Assembly (NCBI GenBank): GCA_002686265.1
Contig: NZBA01000086.1
Location: 1-63,368, forward strand
Direction: 5' to 3'
From: Planctomycetota bacterium
GTDB taxonomy: Bacteria > Planctomycetota > UBA1135 > GCA-002686595
DNA length: 63,368 bases
The notes beneath the pieces are model-generated. The model was not told where the DNA came from. It searched no databases and worked only from the letters and a program-made list of their open reading frames with translations. The translations under genes and the position numbers were made by a program. Shown piece after piece: positions 16,586-25,995 of the stretch. The stretch's first letter is position 1, and every line of letters starts with the position of its first letter.

Positions 16586-18268
16586 GTGAGCAGCGCCATC
16601 CAAGACGAACGACGAGGGTGGAGCGCGACGGCGCTCGCGCTCCTCATGGCGGCTCTCGGCACGCCGCGGGGGGGTGCAGCCCAAGGCGAGGCCCCCGGCG
16701 ATCCCCTCCCCGGCGATGCGGAGAGCACCCACAACGGCCCGCGCGTCGCCGCTGGCGCTAGCGGGCCGGCGCGCTTCGTCCCGGCGCTGCACGCCGCCTT
16801 CGATCCTGAGCGTGCCCTCGCCAGCGCGGCGTTCGCCGACCGCTGGTACCGCGCGCCGGGCAACGAGGGCTACGAGGCGACCCTCGAGCACCTCGCCGCG
16901 CGCCTGCGCGAGGCGGGCTTCGGCGAGAAGCCGGGCTTGGAGCTGCGCATCATCGAGACCGAGATGGACGCGCCGGCTTGGACGCCCAAGAGCGCGAGCC
17001 TGCTCCTCCACCGTGCCGGGACCGAGCCCGAGCTCCTGCACGGCTTCGACGAACCCGCGGACCGCGACCGGGTCATGCTGCCGATCAACGCCCCCTCGGC
17101 CGACGTCAGCGGCCCCGCCGCAATGCGCCTGAGTGACGTCGAGGACGGCAGCCTGTTCGTCACCCTCCAGCCCCTCTCGCGCAACATCCTGCGCAGGGCC
17201 CGGAAGGCCGGGGCGCGGGCCGTGCTCTCGGCGGCGGTCTTCCCTTTCACCGTTGACCCCTCCGGCGGGGACCGTCACCTCGACGCGATCCTCTTCCGCA
17301 CGGTCGCGGCCCAGACCAGCCTACCCGTGGGGCAGATCTCCCGGCGAACCTTCGATCGGCTCGGCGGCCTCGTCGACGCAGGCGTGCCCGTGCTGCTCAC
17401 CTTCAAGGCCGAGGTCGAGCTGCGCGAAGTTCCCTTGCGGACCCTCGTGGCGGCGGTCGTCGGGAGCGAGCACTCCGACGAGGCGGTCGCCATGGCGAGC
17501 CACGTTCAGGAACCCGGTGCCGGCGACAACGCCAGTGGCATCGCCGGATTGGCCGAGTCGGCCGTCAACGTCGCCGGCCTGATCGAGCGTGGCGAGCTCG
17601 ACAGGCCCGCGCGCACCCTCGTGTTCATCTGGGGCGACGAGATACGCCAGAGCTCGGTCTGGTTGGAGCACACCGCTCGCAAGGCGATCGCCGGGATCTC
17701 GGCCGACATGCTCGGCCAGTCGCCCGCGCGCACAGGAGCGATCGCCCTGCTCGAGCGCGAGCCCGACCCCGGCGCGCTGGCGCCGCTCCCGCCCGACGCA
17801 CACACGCCCTGGGGCGCCGGAGAGGTCTCCGAGGAGGATGTCGCCAACCCCAGCGGTCTGAACTTGGTGGCGCGCACGGCCCTGAGCGACGTCGCCCGCT
17901 TCACGGGCGGCTGGACGACCTCGGAGAACCCCTGGGAAGGCGGCAGCGACCACGACGTCTTCCTCGAGCACGGTATCCCCGGCGTCCTGATCTGGCACTT
18001 CACCGACTACACCTACCACACGGGTCTCGACCGCATGGAGATGCTCGACGGCGAGGAGCTCCGGCGCAGCTGCACGGCGGTCCTAGCGACGGCCCTGGCG
18101 GTCGCCGATCCCCGCCCCGCGGACCTCGAGCGCTATCTCACCAGCCTGGAGTTCGAGCGCGAGTTGCGCGTCGGCGCCGCCCACGCTGCCGGCGAGGGCG
18201 AGATCGTCGAGCACTGGGAGCGATGGTCAGCGGGCGCCGCCCGCTGGCTGAAGAGGCTCTGCTGGTAG
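16586..18268 (+). CDS. Exported M28-family zinc aminopeptidase
   Basis: 560 aa from the GTG at 16586, with a signal peptide (ATALALLMAALG, cleavage after GGAA). The metal site of M28 peptidases is recognisable: ASHVQEPGAGDNASGIAG with His306 and bridging Asp314, FIWGDEIRQSS with the catalytic/metal Glu, GGSDHDVFLEHGIPGVL with a metal Asp, and YTYHTGLDRME with the last His. The N-terminal ~270 residues contain a PA-like inserted region. It probably trims peptides in the periplasm. A degenerate paralogue lies 2.5 kb upstream on the same strand. Confidence 0.82.
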   Translation: MSSAIQDERRGWSATALALLMAALGTPRGGAAQGEAPGDPLPGDAESTHNGPRVAAGASGPARFVPALHAAFDPERALASAAFADRWYRAPGNEGYEATLEHLAARLREAGFGEKPGLELRIIETEMDAPAWTPKSASLLLHRAGTEPELLHGFDEPADRDRVMLPINAPSADVSGPAAMRLSDVEDGSLFVTLQPLSRNILRRARKAGARAVLSAAVFPFTVDPSGGDRHLDAILFRTVAAQTSLPVGQISRRTFDRLGGLVDAGVPVLLTFKAEVELREVPLRTLVAAVVGSEHSDEAVAMASHVQEPGAGDNASGIAGLAESAVNVAGLIERGELDRPARTLVFIWGDEIRQSSVWLEHTARKAIAGISADMLGQSPARTGAIALLEREPDPGALAPLPPDAHTPWGAGEVSEEDVANPSGLNLVARTALSDVARFTGGWTTSENPWEGGSDHDVFLEHGIPGVLIWHFTDYTYHTGLDRMEMLDGEELRRSCTAVLATALAVADPRPADLERYLTSLEFERELRVGAAHAAGEGEIVEHWERWSAGAARWLKRLCW

Positions 18269-18296
18269 AACGCCCCGAACCGAAGAGAGGATCCCC

Positions 18297-19439
18297 ATGT
18301 CCGTCCCGCCCCGTGAGCTTGATCGCCGTCACTTCATGGGCCTGTCGGCCTCGGCGGCCGCGGCCGCCTGCGGTTCGACCAGCGGACTGGCCGGCGAGAC
18401 TCGTCGCTCCCTCTCACCCGAGCCCCGCCGACTCCGCACGCGGCCAGTGCTCGTAGGCAGCGGCAATTGCCTGCCGGGAATGAAGGCCGCCTTCCCGCGC
18501 CTGGTCGCGGGCGAGGCACCTCTCGACGTGGCGATCGACGTAGTGAAGGTCGTCGAGGCCGACCCGGAGGACCGTAGCGTCGGCCTGGGCGGCCACCCCA
18601 ACGAGGACGGTGTCGTGCAACTCGACGCGGCGGTCATGGACGGCGCGACCCACAATTCCGGCGCCGTGGCGGCCATCGAGAACATCCTGCACCCCAGCGA
18701 GGTCGCGCGCCTGGTCATGGAGCGCACCGACCATTGCATGATCGTCGGGCGCGGCGCATACGAGTTCGCGCGCGCTCACGGCCACGAGCACGTGGAGCTC
18801 CTGACGCCCCAGACGCGCCGCATCTGGTTGCGTTGGAAGGAGACCCTGAGCGAGCGCGATGATCGCTTTCCGCCGCCCTCCGCCGAGGACTCCAAGCAGG
18901 CATCACGCTCGCGCCGGGAGGCCGAGCTCCTGGCACAGGCCGACGCGATCCTGGCCGAGCGGCCCACGGGGACGATCCACTGCTCAGCGCTCTCGGTCGC
19001 GGGGGAGGTCGCGTGCACGACCACCACCTCCGGTCTGTCTTGGAAGATCCCCGGCCGCGTAGGGGACTCTCCCATCGTCGGCGCCGGCCTGTACTGCGAT
19101 GCCGAGGCGGGTAGCGCGGGAGCGACCGGGCGTGGGGAGGCGGCGATCCTCTCGGCCGGTAGCCACGCTGTGACCGAGCTGTTGCGCGGCGGGGCGAGCC
19201 CCCTCGAGGCCGGCCTCGAGGTGTTGCGGCGCGTCACGCGCCAGGCGCGGCGTGCGGCGGCCTGGCAGCCGGGGCTCGTGGACGAGGCCGGCGTGCCGAC
19301 CTTCGGCCTGAACTTCTACGTGCTCGGCCTCGACGGCGGGTGCGCGGGGGTGACCCTGCGGGGCGGGGGAGAGTACGCCGTGGCCGAACCCGACGGCGGT
19401 GTACGCCTCGAGCAACTCGTTGCCCTACACGAGGCCTGA
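18297..19439 (+). CDS. Isoaspartyl peptidase / glycosylasparaginase family, Tat lipoprotein
   Basis: Ntn-hydrolase of 380 aa. The N terminus has a twin-arginine motif (DRRHFMGLSASAAAA) followed directly by a lipobox (AAAC), so it is exported folded and lipidated. The precursor would cleave itself before Thr226 (TG/TIHCSALS), exposing the catalytic threonine; VGDSPIVGAGLYCD and the preceding loop are diagnostic of the asparaginase-2 family. Expected substrates are Asn-linked glycans' GlcNAc-Asn or isoaspartyl dipeptides; HNSGAVAA and VGLGGHPNEDG resemble the glycosylasparaginase branch. It follows the M28 gene by 28 bases, so the two may act together on peptides. Confidence 0.9.
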   Translation: MSVPPRELDRRHFMGLSASAAAAACGSTSGLAGETRRSLSPEPRRLRTRPVLVGSGNCLPGMKAAFPRLVAGEAPLDVAIDVVKVVEADPEDRSVGLGGHPNEDGVVQLDAAVMDGATHNSGAVAAIENILHPSEVARLVMERTDHCMIVGRGAYEFARAHGHEHVELLTPQTRRIWLRWKETLSERDDRFPPPSAEDSKQASRSRREAELLAQADAILAERPTGTIHCSALSVAGEVACTTTTSGLSWKIPGRVGDSPIVGAGLYCDAEAGSAGATGRGEAAILSAGSHAVTELLRGGASPLEAGLEVLRRVTRQARRAAAWQPGLVDEAGVPTFGLNFYVLGLDGGCAGVTLRGGGEYAVAEPDGGVRLEQLVALHEA

Positions 19440-19463
19440 CCTCCCTCTGTCACGAAGCGCGCC

Positions 19464-19483
19464 CGCCGGAGCCGAGGCCGGCG
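19464..19483. terminator. Possible bidirectional hairpin between convergent genes
   Basis: CGCCGG (19464-19469) pairs with CCGGCG (19478-19483) around an eight-base loop, between the asparaginase-family gene and the EF-hand gene. No T-run, so the call is weak. Confidence 0.3.
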
Positions 19484-19497
19484 TGGGGCACCGAGCG

Positions 19498-20253
19498 TCA
19501 GTCGTTTTCCATCGAGCGGCGTAGCTCGTCGGCGTCCACCCCTCCGTCGCCGTCGAGGTCGAGGGTTGCGATCACGGTGTTGATGCGCACCGGAACCTGG
19601 ACGGGGCGCGAGAGTGCGAGCAGGTCGTTCGCGGAGATCCGTCCGTCGCGATCGAGGTCGAGGCGCAGGAAGTGGGGCACCGGGCCGGGAATGCGCGGCG
19701 GCAGGGGCGAGATCAGCTCGGCGTCTTCGCGGACGATGGACTGTCCGAAGAGCTCGGCGACCGACCCGGCGACCCTGAGCGCCTCGCCGGAGGCGGTGGG
19801 CGTGACCGACTCGGGCAGGGATTCCGCCAGGGTCCCCTCGCTCGGCGTGGGCGGTTGGAAGGCGCCCAGGCGCCGGACGGTGTCGAGGTAGACGGCGAGA
19901 AACTCCTCGCGCAGGACGCGCCCGTCGCGGTCGCGGTCGTAGGCGAAGAAGCGCGGGCGGCTGAGGCCGAGGGCCGCCGAGGCTTCGCGGAAGCTGATCC
20001 AGCCGTTCTCGTCGTAGTCGCAGATCGTGAAGTAAGCGTCCCCTAGGACCATCTCCGGCGCGGGTTCGCCGTCGCCGGGGCGAGCGTCATCCACCGTACC
20101 GCCGAGGGCGCCGCGGCCCACGGCGGGACCCCGAGTGGACTCCCGCCCGCGGTCCTGGGCGTGGGCTGACGGCGTGCCGGCGCGCAGAGTGCCGAGACTC
20201 GCCGCAGCGAGGGTCGCCAGGACGAGTGCGGGCAGGGGGTTGAGGTGCTTCAT
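19498..20253 (-). CDS. Secreted EF-hand calcium-binding protein
   Basis: 251 aa with a signal peptide (LPALVLATLAAASLGTL). Four twelve-residue EF-hand loops are visible: DYDENGWISFRE and DRDRDGRVLREE in the first half, DLDRDGRISAND and DLDGDGGVDADE near the C terminus, each with Asp at 1, 3 and 5, Gly at 6 and an acidic residue at 12. The arrangement is two pairs separated by about 80 residues. It probably binds calcium outside the cytoplasm; the partner is unknown. Such dockerin- or calmodulin-like secreted proteins are common in Planctomycetota (general knowledge). Confidence 0.85.
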   Translation of the reverse strand: MKHLNPLPALVLATLAAASLGTLRAGTPSAHAQDRGRESTRGPAVGRGALGGTVDDARPGDGEPAPEMVLGDAYFTICDYDENGWISFREASAALGLSRPRFFAYDRDRDGRVLREEFLAVYLDTVRRLGAFQPPTPSEGTLAESLPESVTPTASGEALRVAGSVAELFGQSIVREDAELISPLPPRIPGPVPHFLRLDLDRDGRISANDLLALSRPVQVPVRINTVIATLDLDGDGGVDADELRRSMEND

Positions 20254-20388
20254 GAGCCGACCGAGGTGGATTGTGGGCCAGGAGGCGAGAGGTTTCGAGT
20301 CCCCGTCGGGTACGGGCCCTTCCTGGATCGACTCCCGCGGCCGGCGAGCTGGAGCCGCAGGGCGAGAAGCGCCTCCCGGCGATCTCTC

Positions 20389-21528
20389 TCAGCCCTCCAG
20401 GATACCCAGCAGGGTCTCGATCACGCGCTCGACCTGGTCGGGATGCAGGAAGGGGTGGATCGGCAGGCACAGCACCTCGCGCGCCAGGGCCTCGGCCACG
20501 GGGAAATCTCCGGGCCCGTAGCCCCAGGTCCTCGCGGCCTCCTGGAGGTGGACGGGCAGCGGGTAGTGGACACCGCTGAAGATGCCCGCCGCGCGCAGGC
20601 TCTCGACGGCGCGGTCGCGCTCGTCCACGCGTACGGTGTACTGGTGGAAGACATGGCCCTGTTCGCAGGCCCGCGCGAGGGGACGGACGGCCGCGCTGCC
20701 CTCGAAGCCGGCGTCGTAGCGCGCGGCGACGGCGCGCCGGCGGTCGTTCCACGCGCCGAGGTGGGGCAGCTTGACGTTCAGGGCGGCGGCTTGCATTGCC
20801 TGCAGGCGCGTGTTTGTTCCGATCCCCTCGTGGACGTACTTCGCCCCGCTCCCGTGGTCGCGCAGGCGGCGCAGGCGGCAGTCGGTTTCCTCGGAGTTCG
20901 TGAGGACCATGCCACCCTCGCCGGCGGCGCCGAGGTTCTTGGTCGGGTAGAACGAGAAGGCCGCCGCGTCGCCGAGCTGGGCCGGCGCGATGCCGTCGCG
21001 TCGGGCCCCGTGAGCCTGGGCCGCATCCTCGAGGAGGGTCAGGTCGCTCTCGTCGGCCAGGGCCCGCAAGGCGCGCATGTCCGCCAGTTGGCCGTAGAGG
21101 TGGACGGGCAGGATACAGCGCGTGCTCTCGTCGATCGCCTCGGCGGCGCGCGCCGGATCGAGCAGGGCCGTCTCGGCCTCGACATCGGCAAGAACAGGTC
21201 GGGCGCCGATCCAGGCGATCGCTCCCGCGCTGGCGAAGAAAGTGAACGGGCTGGTCACCACGCCGTCTCCGGGCTGCACGCCGAGGGCCTTGAGCCCTAC
21301 GATCAAAGCGTCGGTGCCCGATCCCACGCCCACGCCGTGGCGGGCGCCGTGGAGGTTCGCGAAGTCGCGCTCGAGGGCCTCGACTTCAGGGCCGAGGACG
21401 TACTGGCCGCTTCGTAGAGTGCGCACGAGGGCTTCCTCGAGGGCCGGCCCGAGCTCGGCTCGTTCGGCGGCGAGGTCGACGGGCGCGATGGGAGAGGCTG
21501 TTCCTTGAGTGTTCACTTGAATGCTCAC
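20389..21528 (-). CDS. DegT/DnrJ/EryC1/StrS family sugar aminotransferase
   Basis: PLP-dependent aminotransferase that converts a nucleotide-linked keto-sugar to an amino sugar. Key features: GSGTDALIVGLKALG (phosphate-binding turn), LLEDAAQAHGAR with the PLP-contact Asp, and FSFYPTKNLGAAGEGG with the Schiff-base Lys197. C-terminal YPLPVHLQ and CLPIHPFL are also typical. The GTG at 21528 overlaps the stop of the upstream symporter gene as GTGA; a second GTG at 21516 is possible. 379 aa, standard size. No other sugar-nucleotide genes are adjacent; the mannose-1-phosphate guanylyltransferase is 13 kb away. Confidence 0.9.
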   Translation of the reverse strand: MSIQVNTQGTASPIAPVDLAAERAELGPALEEALVRTLRSGQYVLGPEVEALERDFANLHGARHGVGVGSGTDALIVGLKALGVQPGDGVVTSPFTFFASAGAIAWIGARPVLADVEAETALLDPARAAEAIDESTRCILPVHLYGQLADMRALRALADESDLTLLEDAAQAHGARRDGIAPAQLGDAAAFSFYPTKNLGAAGEGGMVLTNSEETDCRLRRLRDHGSGAKYVHEGIGTNTRLQAMQAAALNVKLPHLGAWNDRRRAVAARYDAGFEGSAAVRPLARACEQGHVFHQYTVRVDERDRAVESLRAAGIFSGVHYPLPVHLQEAARTWGYGPGDFPVAEALAREVLCLPIHPFLHPDQVERVIETLLGILEG

Positions 21529-23219
21529 TTGAACGTCTTGTACTCGCCCGCGGCCAGGCGGCGGCAGTAGTCGTCGTACTTCTCCTTGACCTTCCCGCTC
21601 AACAGCACGACGCCGATGATGTTGGGCAGCACCATGCCGAAAATCAGCAGGTCGCCGAAGTCGAGGATGTTCGTTGCCGTCGCCACCGAGCCGAGGACGA
21701 CGAACACCACACACAGGATGCGGTAGACGAAGGAGCTTCCGTCCCCGAACAGGTAGGCCCAGCAGCGCTCGCCGTAGTAGGACCACGAGATCATGGTCGA
21801 GTAGGCGAAGAGCACGACGGCCACGGCCAGGACGTAGGGCATGAACGGCAGGACGCTGCCCATGGCCGCGGAGGTCAAGGCGGCGCCGTTGTCGCCGGCG
21901 ATGTAGCCGGTCATCGCGGCGGCCTCGTCACCGAAGTTCGCGGCCGTTGGCGCATAGGCGCCGGTGATGATGATCACCAGGGCGGTCATCGTGCAGACGA
22001 CGATCGTGTCCACGAAGGGCCCGAGCATGGCGACGACGCCCTCGCGAGAGGGGTGGGGGACCTTGGCGGTCGAGTGGGCGATGGCGGCCGAGCCGATCCC
22101 CGCTTCGTTGGAGAAGGCGGCGCGTTTGAAGCCCAGGATCAAGACGCCGAGGAAGCCGCCGAACATGGCGTCGGGCGAGAAGGCACCCCGGATGATCGTG
22201 CCGATGGCGGCCGGGACGGCCGTCAGATTCATGAGCAGGATCACCAGGCAGGCCAGCACGTAGATGCCGCACATGAAGGGCACGATCTTCTCGGCCGTGG
22301 CGGCGATGCGGCGGAAGCCGCCCAGGATCACGATGCCCACGGCGACGGCCATGATCAGGCCGTACACGATCTGATGGTCGGCGAACCAGGGGAACACGTG
22401 GCTCACCGCTCCCAGGGACTGATTGACTTGGAAGGTGTTCCCGCCGCCGAAGGAGGCGCCGATGCAGATGACGGCGAAGAGCACCGCCAGGACCTTGCCC
22501 AGGCCGGCGAGCCCGATCTCGGCCAGTCCGCGCGAGAGGTAGTACATCGCGCCGCCCATGATTCGTCCGTCGGGGCGCACCTCGCGGTACATCTGGCCGA
22601 GGGTGCACTCGGTGAACTTGGAGGCCATGCCGAGGAAACCGGCCAGGATCATCCAGAAGGTGGCACCCGGGCCGCCGGTGCCGATGGCGATGGCGACGCC
22701 GCCGATGTTGCCGAGGCCGACGGTGGCCGAGAGGGCGGCGGTGAGAGCCTGGAAGCTGGTGACCTCTCCCTTGGCCGCCGGGTCGTCGTACTTGCCGCTC
22801 ACGACCGCGAGGGAGTGTCTGAAGGAGCGAACCTGGGGGATGCCGTTGCGGAAGGTGAAGAAGATCGCGCCAAGGACGAGGATCAGCACGGAAATGGGGA
22901 CGGTGGCCCCTTCCATCACCGGGTCGCCGTCATCGCCGAGCACGACCACGCCGTCGGTCACCTTCTCCTCTTGGAACGCCCCGAAGGAGACGTCGAGGAA
23001 GATGACGCCGATCATCGCCTCGTTGACCTTGCCGAACATCGCGTCCACGCTGAAGCCGGCCTCTTCATCCGCGCCCGCATCCGCATCCGCGCCCTCGGCC
23101 GCGGCGGCACCCTGGCCGCCTTGGAGGGCGCCGGGGCCGTCGGCGAGGGCGGCAGGCGCCGTCATGGCGGCGAGGGAGAACACGAGCAGGGCGCACAGGG
23201 CGCGGGTGTGGATGCGCAT
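21525..23219 (-). CDS. Alanine/glycine:cation symporter (AGCS family)
   Basis: 564-aa sodium:amino-acid symporter. After a signal-like start (MRIHTRALCALLVFSLAA) comes an Ala/Asp/Glu-rich stretch (about residues 28-54), then the core with ~10 hydrophobic helices. Family signatures: ATVGLGNIGGVAIAIGTGG, FWMILAGFLGMASKFTE, KRAAFSNEAGIGSAAIAHS and SWSYYGERC. The ATG at 23219 has GGAAGAAAG upstream. The cleavable N-terminal extension is unusual for this family. It heads a two-gene unit with the aminotransferase and is divergent from the HExxH gene, sharing 172 bases of upstream DNA. Confidence 0.9.
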   Translation of the reverse strand: MRIHTRALCALLVFSLAAMTAPAALADGPGALQGGQGAAAAEGADADAGADEEAGFSVDAMFGKVNEAMIGVIFLDVSFGAFQEEKVTDGVVVLGDDGDPVMEGATVPISVLILVLGAIFFTFRNGIPQVRSFRHSLAVVSGKYDDPAAKGEVTSFQALTAALSATVGLGNIGGVAIAIGTGGPGATFWMILAGFLGMASKFTECTLGQMYREVRPDGRIMGGAMYYLSRGLAEIGLAGLGKVLAVLFAVICIGASFGGGNTFQVNQSLGAVSHVFPWFADHQIVYGLIMAVAVGIVILGGFRRIAATAEKIVPFMCGIYVLACLVILLMNLTAVPAAIGTIIRGAFSPDAMFGGFLGVLILGFKRAAFSNEAGIGSAAIAHSTAKVPHPSREGVVAMLGPFVDTIVVCTMTALVIIITGAYAPTAANFGDEAAAMTGYIAGDNGAALTSAAMGSVLPFMPYVLAVAVVLFAYSTMISWSYYGERCWAYLFGDGSSFVYRILCVVFVVLGSVATATNILDFGDLLIFGMVLPNIIGVVLLSGKVKEKYDDYCRRLAAGEYKTFK

Positions 23220-23391
23220 GGGCTTTCTTCCAGGAGGACGGCGGACGCGGGCCGAGAGCTTGCCAGGGAGGCTGCGGGAGTGCAAACCGTGGTGTCGCAG
23301 CGGCTCCGAGCGAGAATGGCCGAGAGAGCGATCTCCCGCCCCGGCCGCTCCCGTAGCCTCCTCCCACCCTCCTCCCCGAACGGAGCTACCG

Positions 23392-24711
23392 ATGCGACAC
23401 CTCCTCGCCGTTCCCGTCCTCCTCGGCCTCCAAGCCGGACAGCTCGTCGCCGGTGGCGGGTTCGTCGACGACGTTTGGACCCAGGAGCAGCTCGAGGCTG
23501 CCACGCGCCGCATCCAGGCGGACGTCGAGCGCCTGCGCGGCGCGAAGTTCCTGCGGCCGGTCGAGGTGCGCATCACCGACCACGCCGGGTTCCTCGCGCA
23601 TGTCCGGGCTCGCGTCGAGAAGGTGATCCCCGAGGGCATGATCGAGCGCGATCAGACGATGGCGCGCATGCTGGCCCTCGTTCCCCCCGACATGGACGTC
23701 TGGGCGGAGACCCTCGCCCTGCTGCGCGAGTCGGTGGGCGGTTTCTACGATCCTGGGGCGGACACCTTCTACTTGATGGAGTCGTTCACCGGGAAGGTGG
23801 CGGAGATCATCCTCTCCCACGAGCTGACCCACGCCCTCGACGACCAGCTCTTCGGCATCGACGCGCCGCTCGCCGAGCGCGTCAGGAACGCCGACGCGTC
23901 GTCGGCCTTCTCGGCGGTGGTCGAGGGCAGCGGGACGGCGCTGATGGGACTGTGGACGATGCAGCACATCGGCCAGCTCACGCCGGAGGAGCTGGCCGCT
24001 GCGGGAGACCTCGGAGCCGGTGCGATGGCCGAGGCGCCGCCGTACCTGTGGAAGCCGATGCTCGCCTCCTACCTGCAGGGTCAGCGGTTTCTCAACCGCG
24101 GCTACCGGACGTTTCGGCGTCAGGAGAAGACCTACCTCGACGTCGTCGCCCACGCTTTCGCCTCACCGCCGCTCTCGACCGAGCAGGTACTGCACCCCGA
24201 GAAGTTCTGGGACAGCGAACAGCGTGACGATCCGCGCCCTCTCGTCCACCGCCTCGACGCCCTGCCGCCGGGTTGGGATCTCGTGGGCTCGACGGTTCTC
24301 GGGGAGTTGCTCTTGGCTCTGGTCGTGGAAGACGAGGGCGCGCGCGCTCCGCTCGACCTCTCCGATCCGATGGCCGTCAGCTCGATGGTCTTCACCAACG
24401 ACGCGGCGGCGGGCTGGGACGGAGACGAGGCCGTGCTCCTCGCGTGCGACGCCGCGCGCGTCCTGCACGTGGCGACGCTGTGGGATGACGCCGCAGAGGC
24501 CGCCGCCTTCCGCGCCGCCCTCGAGGCCCGCCGCCCCGCCCTCACAGCGTCCGCCGCAGCCCTCGACCTCGAGGGCGTGGGCTCCGGTTTGCGCTTCGCC
24601 GCTCCGCTCGCCCCCGACGCCGTCACCTTCTCCCTCTTCCACGGTCTCTCGGCCACCGATCTCTCCGCCCTGCTCGCCACTCTTGCGCTCCGCGACGCGG
24701 CGGGCGGTTGA
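23392..24711 (+). CDS. Putative secreted HExxH zinc metallopeptidase
   Basis: 439 aa, with a signal peptide (MRHLLAVPVLLGLQAG). The zinc motif His143-Glu-Leu-Thr-His147 sits in AEIILSHELTHALDDQLFG, preceded by RESVGGFYDPGADTFYL. A downstream Glu in SAFSAVVEGSGTALM could be the third ligand (gluzincin-like). The C-terminal half has no motif I recognise. An excellent CGGAG ribosome binding site (23381-23385) lies six bases before the ATG. Substrate unknown; it could also be a lipoprotein-processing or substrate-binding relative without activity, but HELTH is intact. Confidence 0.8.
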   Translation: MRHLLAVPVLLGLQAGQLVAGGGFVDDVWTQEQLEAATRRIQADVERLRGAKFLRPVEVRITDHAGFLAHVRARVEKVIPEGMIERDQTMARMLALVPPDMDVWAETLALLRESVGGFYDPGADTFYLMESFTGKVAEIILSHELTHALDDQLFGIDAPLAERVRNADASSAFSAVVEGSGTALMGLWTMQHIGQLTPEELAAAGDLGAGAMAEAPPYLWKPMLASYLQGQRFLNRGYRTFRRQEKTYLDVVAHAFASPPLSTEQVLHPEKFWDSEQRDDPRPLVHRLDALPPGWDLVGSTVLGELLLALVVEDEGARAPLDLSDPMAVSSMVFTNDAAAGWDGDEAVLLACDAARVLHVATLWDDAAEAAAFRAALEARRPALTASAAALDLEGVGSGLRFAAPLAPDAVTFSLFHGLSATDLSALLATLALRDAAGG

Positions 24712-24735
24712 CCGAGCACACGGGAAGTGCGCCCC

Positions 24736-24939
24736 TCAGGAGCGCGGGCGCCAGACGGCGGCGTCGATCGTGGCCCAAACGTGGATGATCCAGCCGAGGG
24801 CGAACACCCACAGGACGCCCGATAGGACGAAGAGCACCACCGCCTTCAGCAGGCGTCCTTGGACGAGCTGGCCCAGGCCGGGCAGCACGAAGCTGCACAA
24901 GGCGGCGATGACGTTTCCCGTGGTCCCTTGGTTGGTCAT
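24736..24939 (-). CDS. Small two-helix membrane protein
   Basis: 67 aa starting MTNQGTTGNVIAALCSF. Two hydrophobic helices (about 9-25 and 31-53) joined by LPGLGQLVQGRLLKA, ending WATIDAAVWRPRS. This family is a widespread small hypothetical protein; the Pro-Gly-Gly-Gln turn resembles TM2-type proteins. Function unknown. The longer in-frame reading (up to 25857) is arginine-rich shadow and is not used. Confidence 0.75.
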   Translation of the reverse strand: MTNQGTTGNVIAALCSFVLPGLGQLVQGRLLKAVVLFVLSGVLWVFALGWIIHVWATIDAAVWRPRS

Positions 24940-25028
24940 GTCGGTGTTTCGCTGGAGGGCGCTGGACTGCGGGGAAGCTCCCCCGCGGGGCGATGATCGC
25001 TTCCAGCGGGCGGGCGATGCCACCGAAC

Positions 25029-25952
25029 TCAGCCGAAAACGAGCCGCGCACGGGCCGAAGGGCCGGGAAGCCCGCCGACCACACGACCCTGGAACAGGAA
25101 GGCGCCTTCGACGCGCCAGCCGGGACGGGGCGAGGGCAGGCCCTCCTCCTCGAGATGCCAGGGGCTGATGAACAGCTGCAGCGGCCGCCCGGGCGCATCG
25201 ACCTCGCACAGCTCGACCGTGCGATCGGTGAGCGGATTGGTGAGACGGCGCAGGGAGCGCACGCGCGCGGAGAGCTCGACGCAACCATCGACCGCGCCGG
25301 GCCCCGCGTCGAGACAGGCGTCCTTCCCCGCGTTCGCCTGAGGCTCGTGGGGATCGGAGACCAGGCGGATCGAGGCGCCCCGCGGGAGGCCGAGGACGCG
25401 CGAGTCGGCACCGCCGTCGTTCGGACCGACGTAGGTCACGTCGAGGGCGAATCCGGCGCTGCTGACCGCCAGGACCTGACCCGGACGCACGGAAGCAGGC
25501 AGGCGGCGCGCGTCGCTGAGCCAGGTAGTGAACGGGAAGCTCCCGGGCTCGGCATCGGCCAGCTCCGCGGAGGGTGGGGGAGGGTTCGCCACGCCCGTCA
25601 GGACCGCGTCGAAGGGAGAGTCGACTGCCGAGGCGAGCGAGCCCACCGCGACACGAAGCCGGTGAGGGACGCGGAAGAAGGGCAGCAGCGACTGAGGCGC
25701 AGTGGCCGTCTCTCCGTCGAGCCGGAGCTCGAGGCCGTCGGCCAAGCTCAGGCGCAGGTGCACGCCGCCGGGGCCACGCCAGGGCGCGGGTTCGCCGCGC
25801 TCGCGCACCAACTCCGAGAGCGCGCGTTCGTCGACTCCGGGCGGGAAGCCGATGCACTCGAGCAGGAAGTCCACGGCGCCGAGTCTGGTCGAGAACGAGG
25901 CTCCGAGCAACAGCGACGGCGGCCGCTCGGGGGGGGCTTTGCTAGGATCCAC
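25029..25952 (-). CDS. Hypothetical protein, function unknown
   Basis: About 307 aa from a GTG at 25952; the exact start is uncertain because no ribosome binding site is evident and another GTG lies at VDFLLECIG. No signal peptide or membrane helix is convincing. The mid-part has beta-rich stretches such as LRLSLADGLELRLDG and RVAVGSLASAVDSPF; the last third contains VRPGQVLAVSSAGFALDVTYVG and VELCEVDAPGRPLQLFISPW. I do not recognise a family. Codon use (G/C third positions) matches neighbouring genes, supporting that it is coding. It is divergent from the M1 peptidase gene. Confidence 0.6.
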   Translation of the reverse strand: MDPSKAPPERPPSLLLGASFSTRLGAVDFLLECIGFPPGVDERALSELVRERGEPAPWRGPGGVHLRLSLADGLELRLDGETATAPQSLLPFFRVPHRLRVAVGSLASAVDSPFDAVLTGVANPPPPSAELADAEPGSFPFTTWLSDARRLPASVRPGQVLAVSSAGFALDVTYVGPNDGGADSRVLGLPRGASIRLVSDPHEPQANAGKDACLDAGPGAVDGCVELSARVRSLRRLTNPLTDRTVELCEVDAPGRPLQLFISPWHLEEEGLPSPRPGWRVEGAFLFQGRVVGGLPGPSARARLVFG

Positions 25953-25995
25953 CGGCCGCGTCCCTCGCCGCCCCCCGTCTTCTCCAAGCGCTCCG

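Noticed and set aside
22053..24227. Large + frame ORF opposite the symporter and HExxH genes
   Set aside because: His/Asp/Gly/Arg-rich composition is a shadow of the real genes; family motifs are on other frames.
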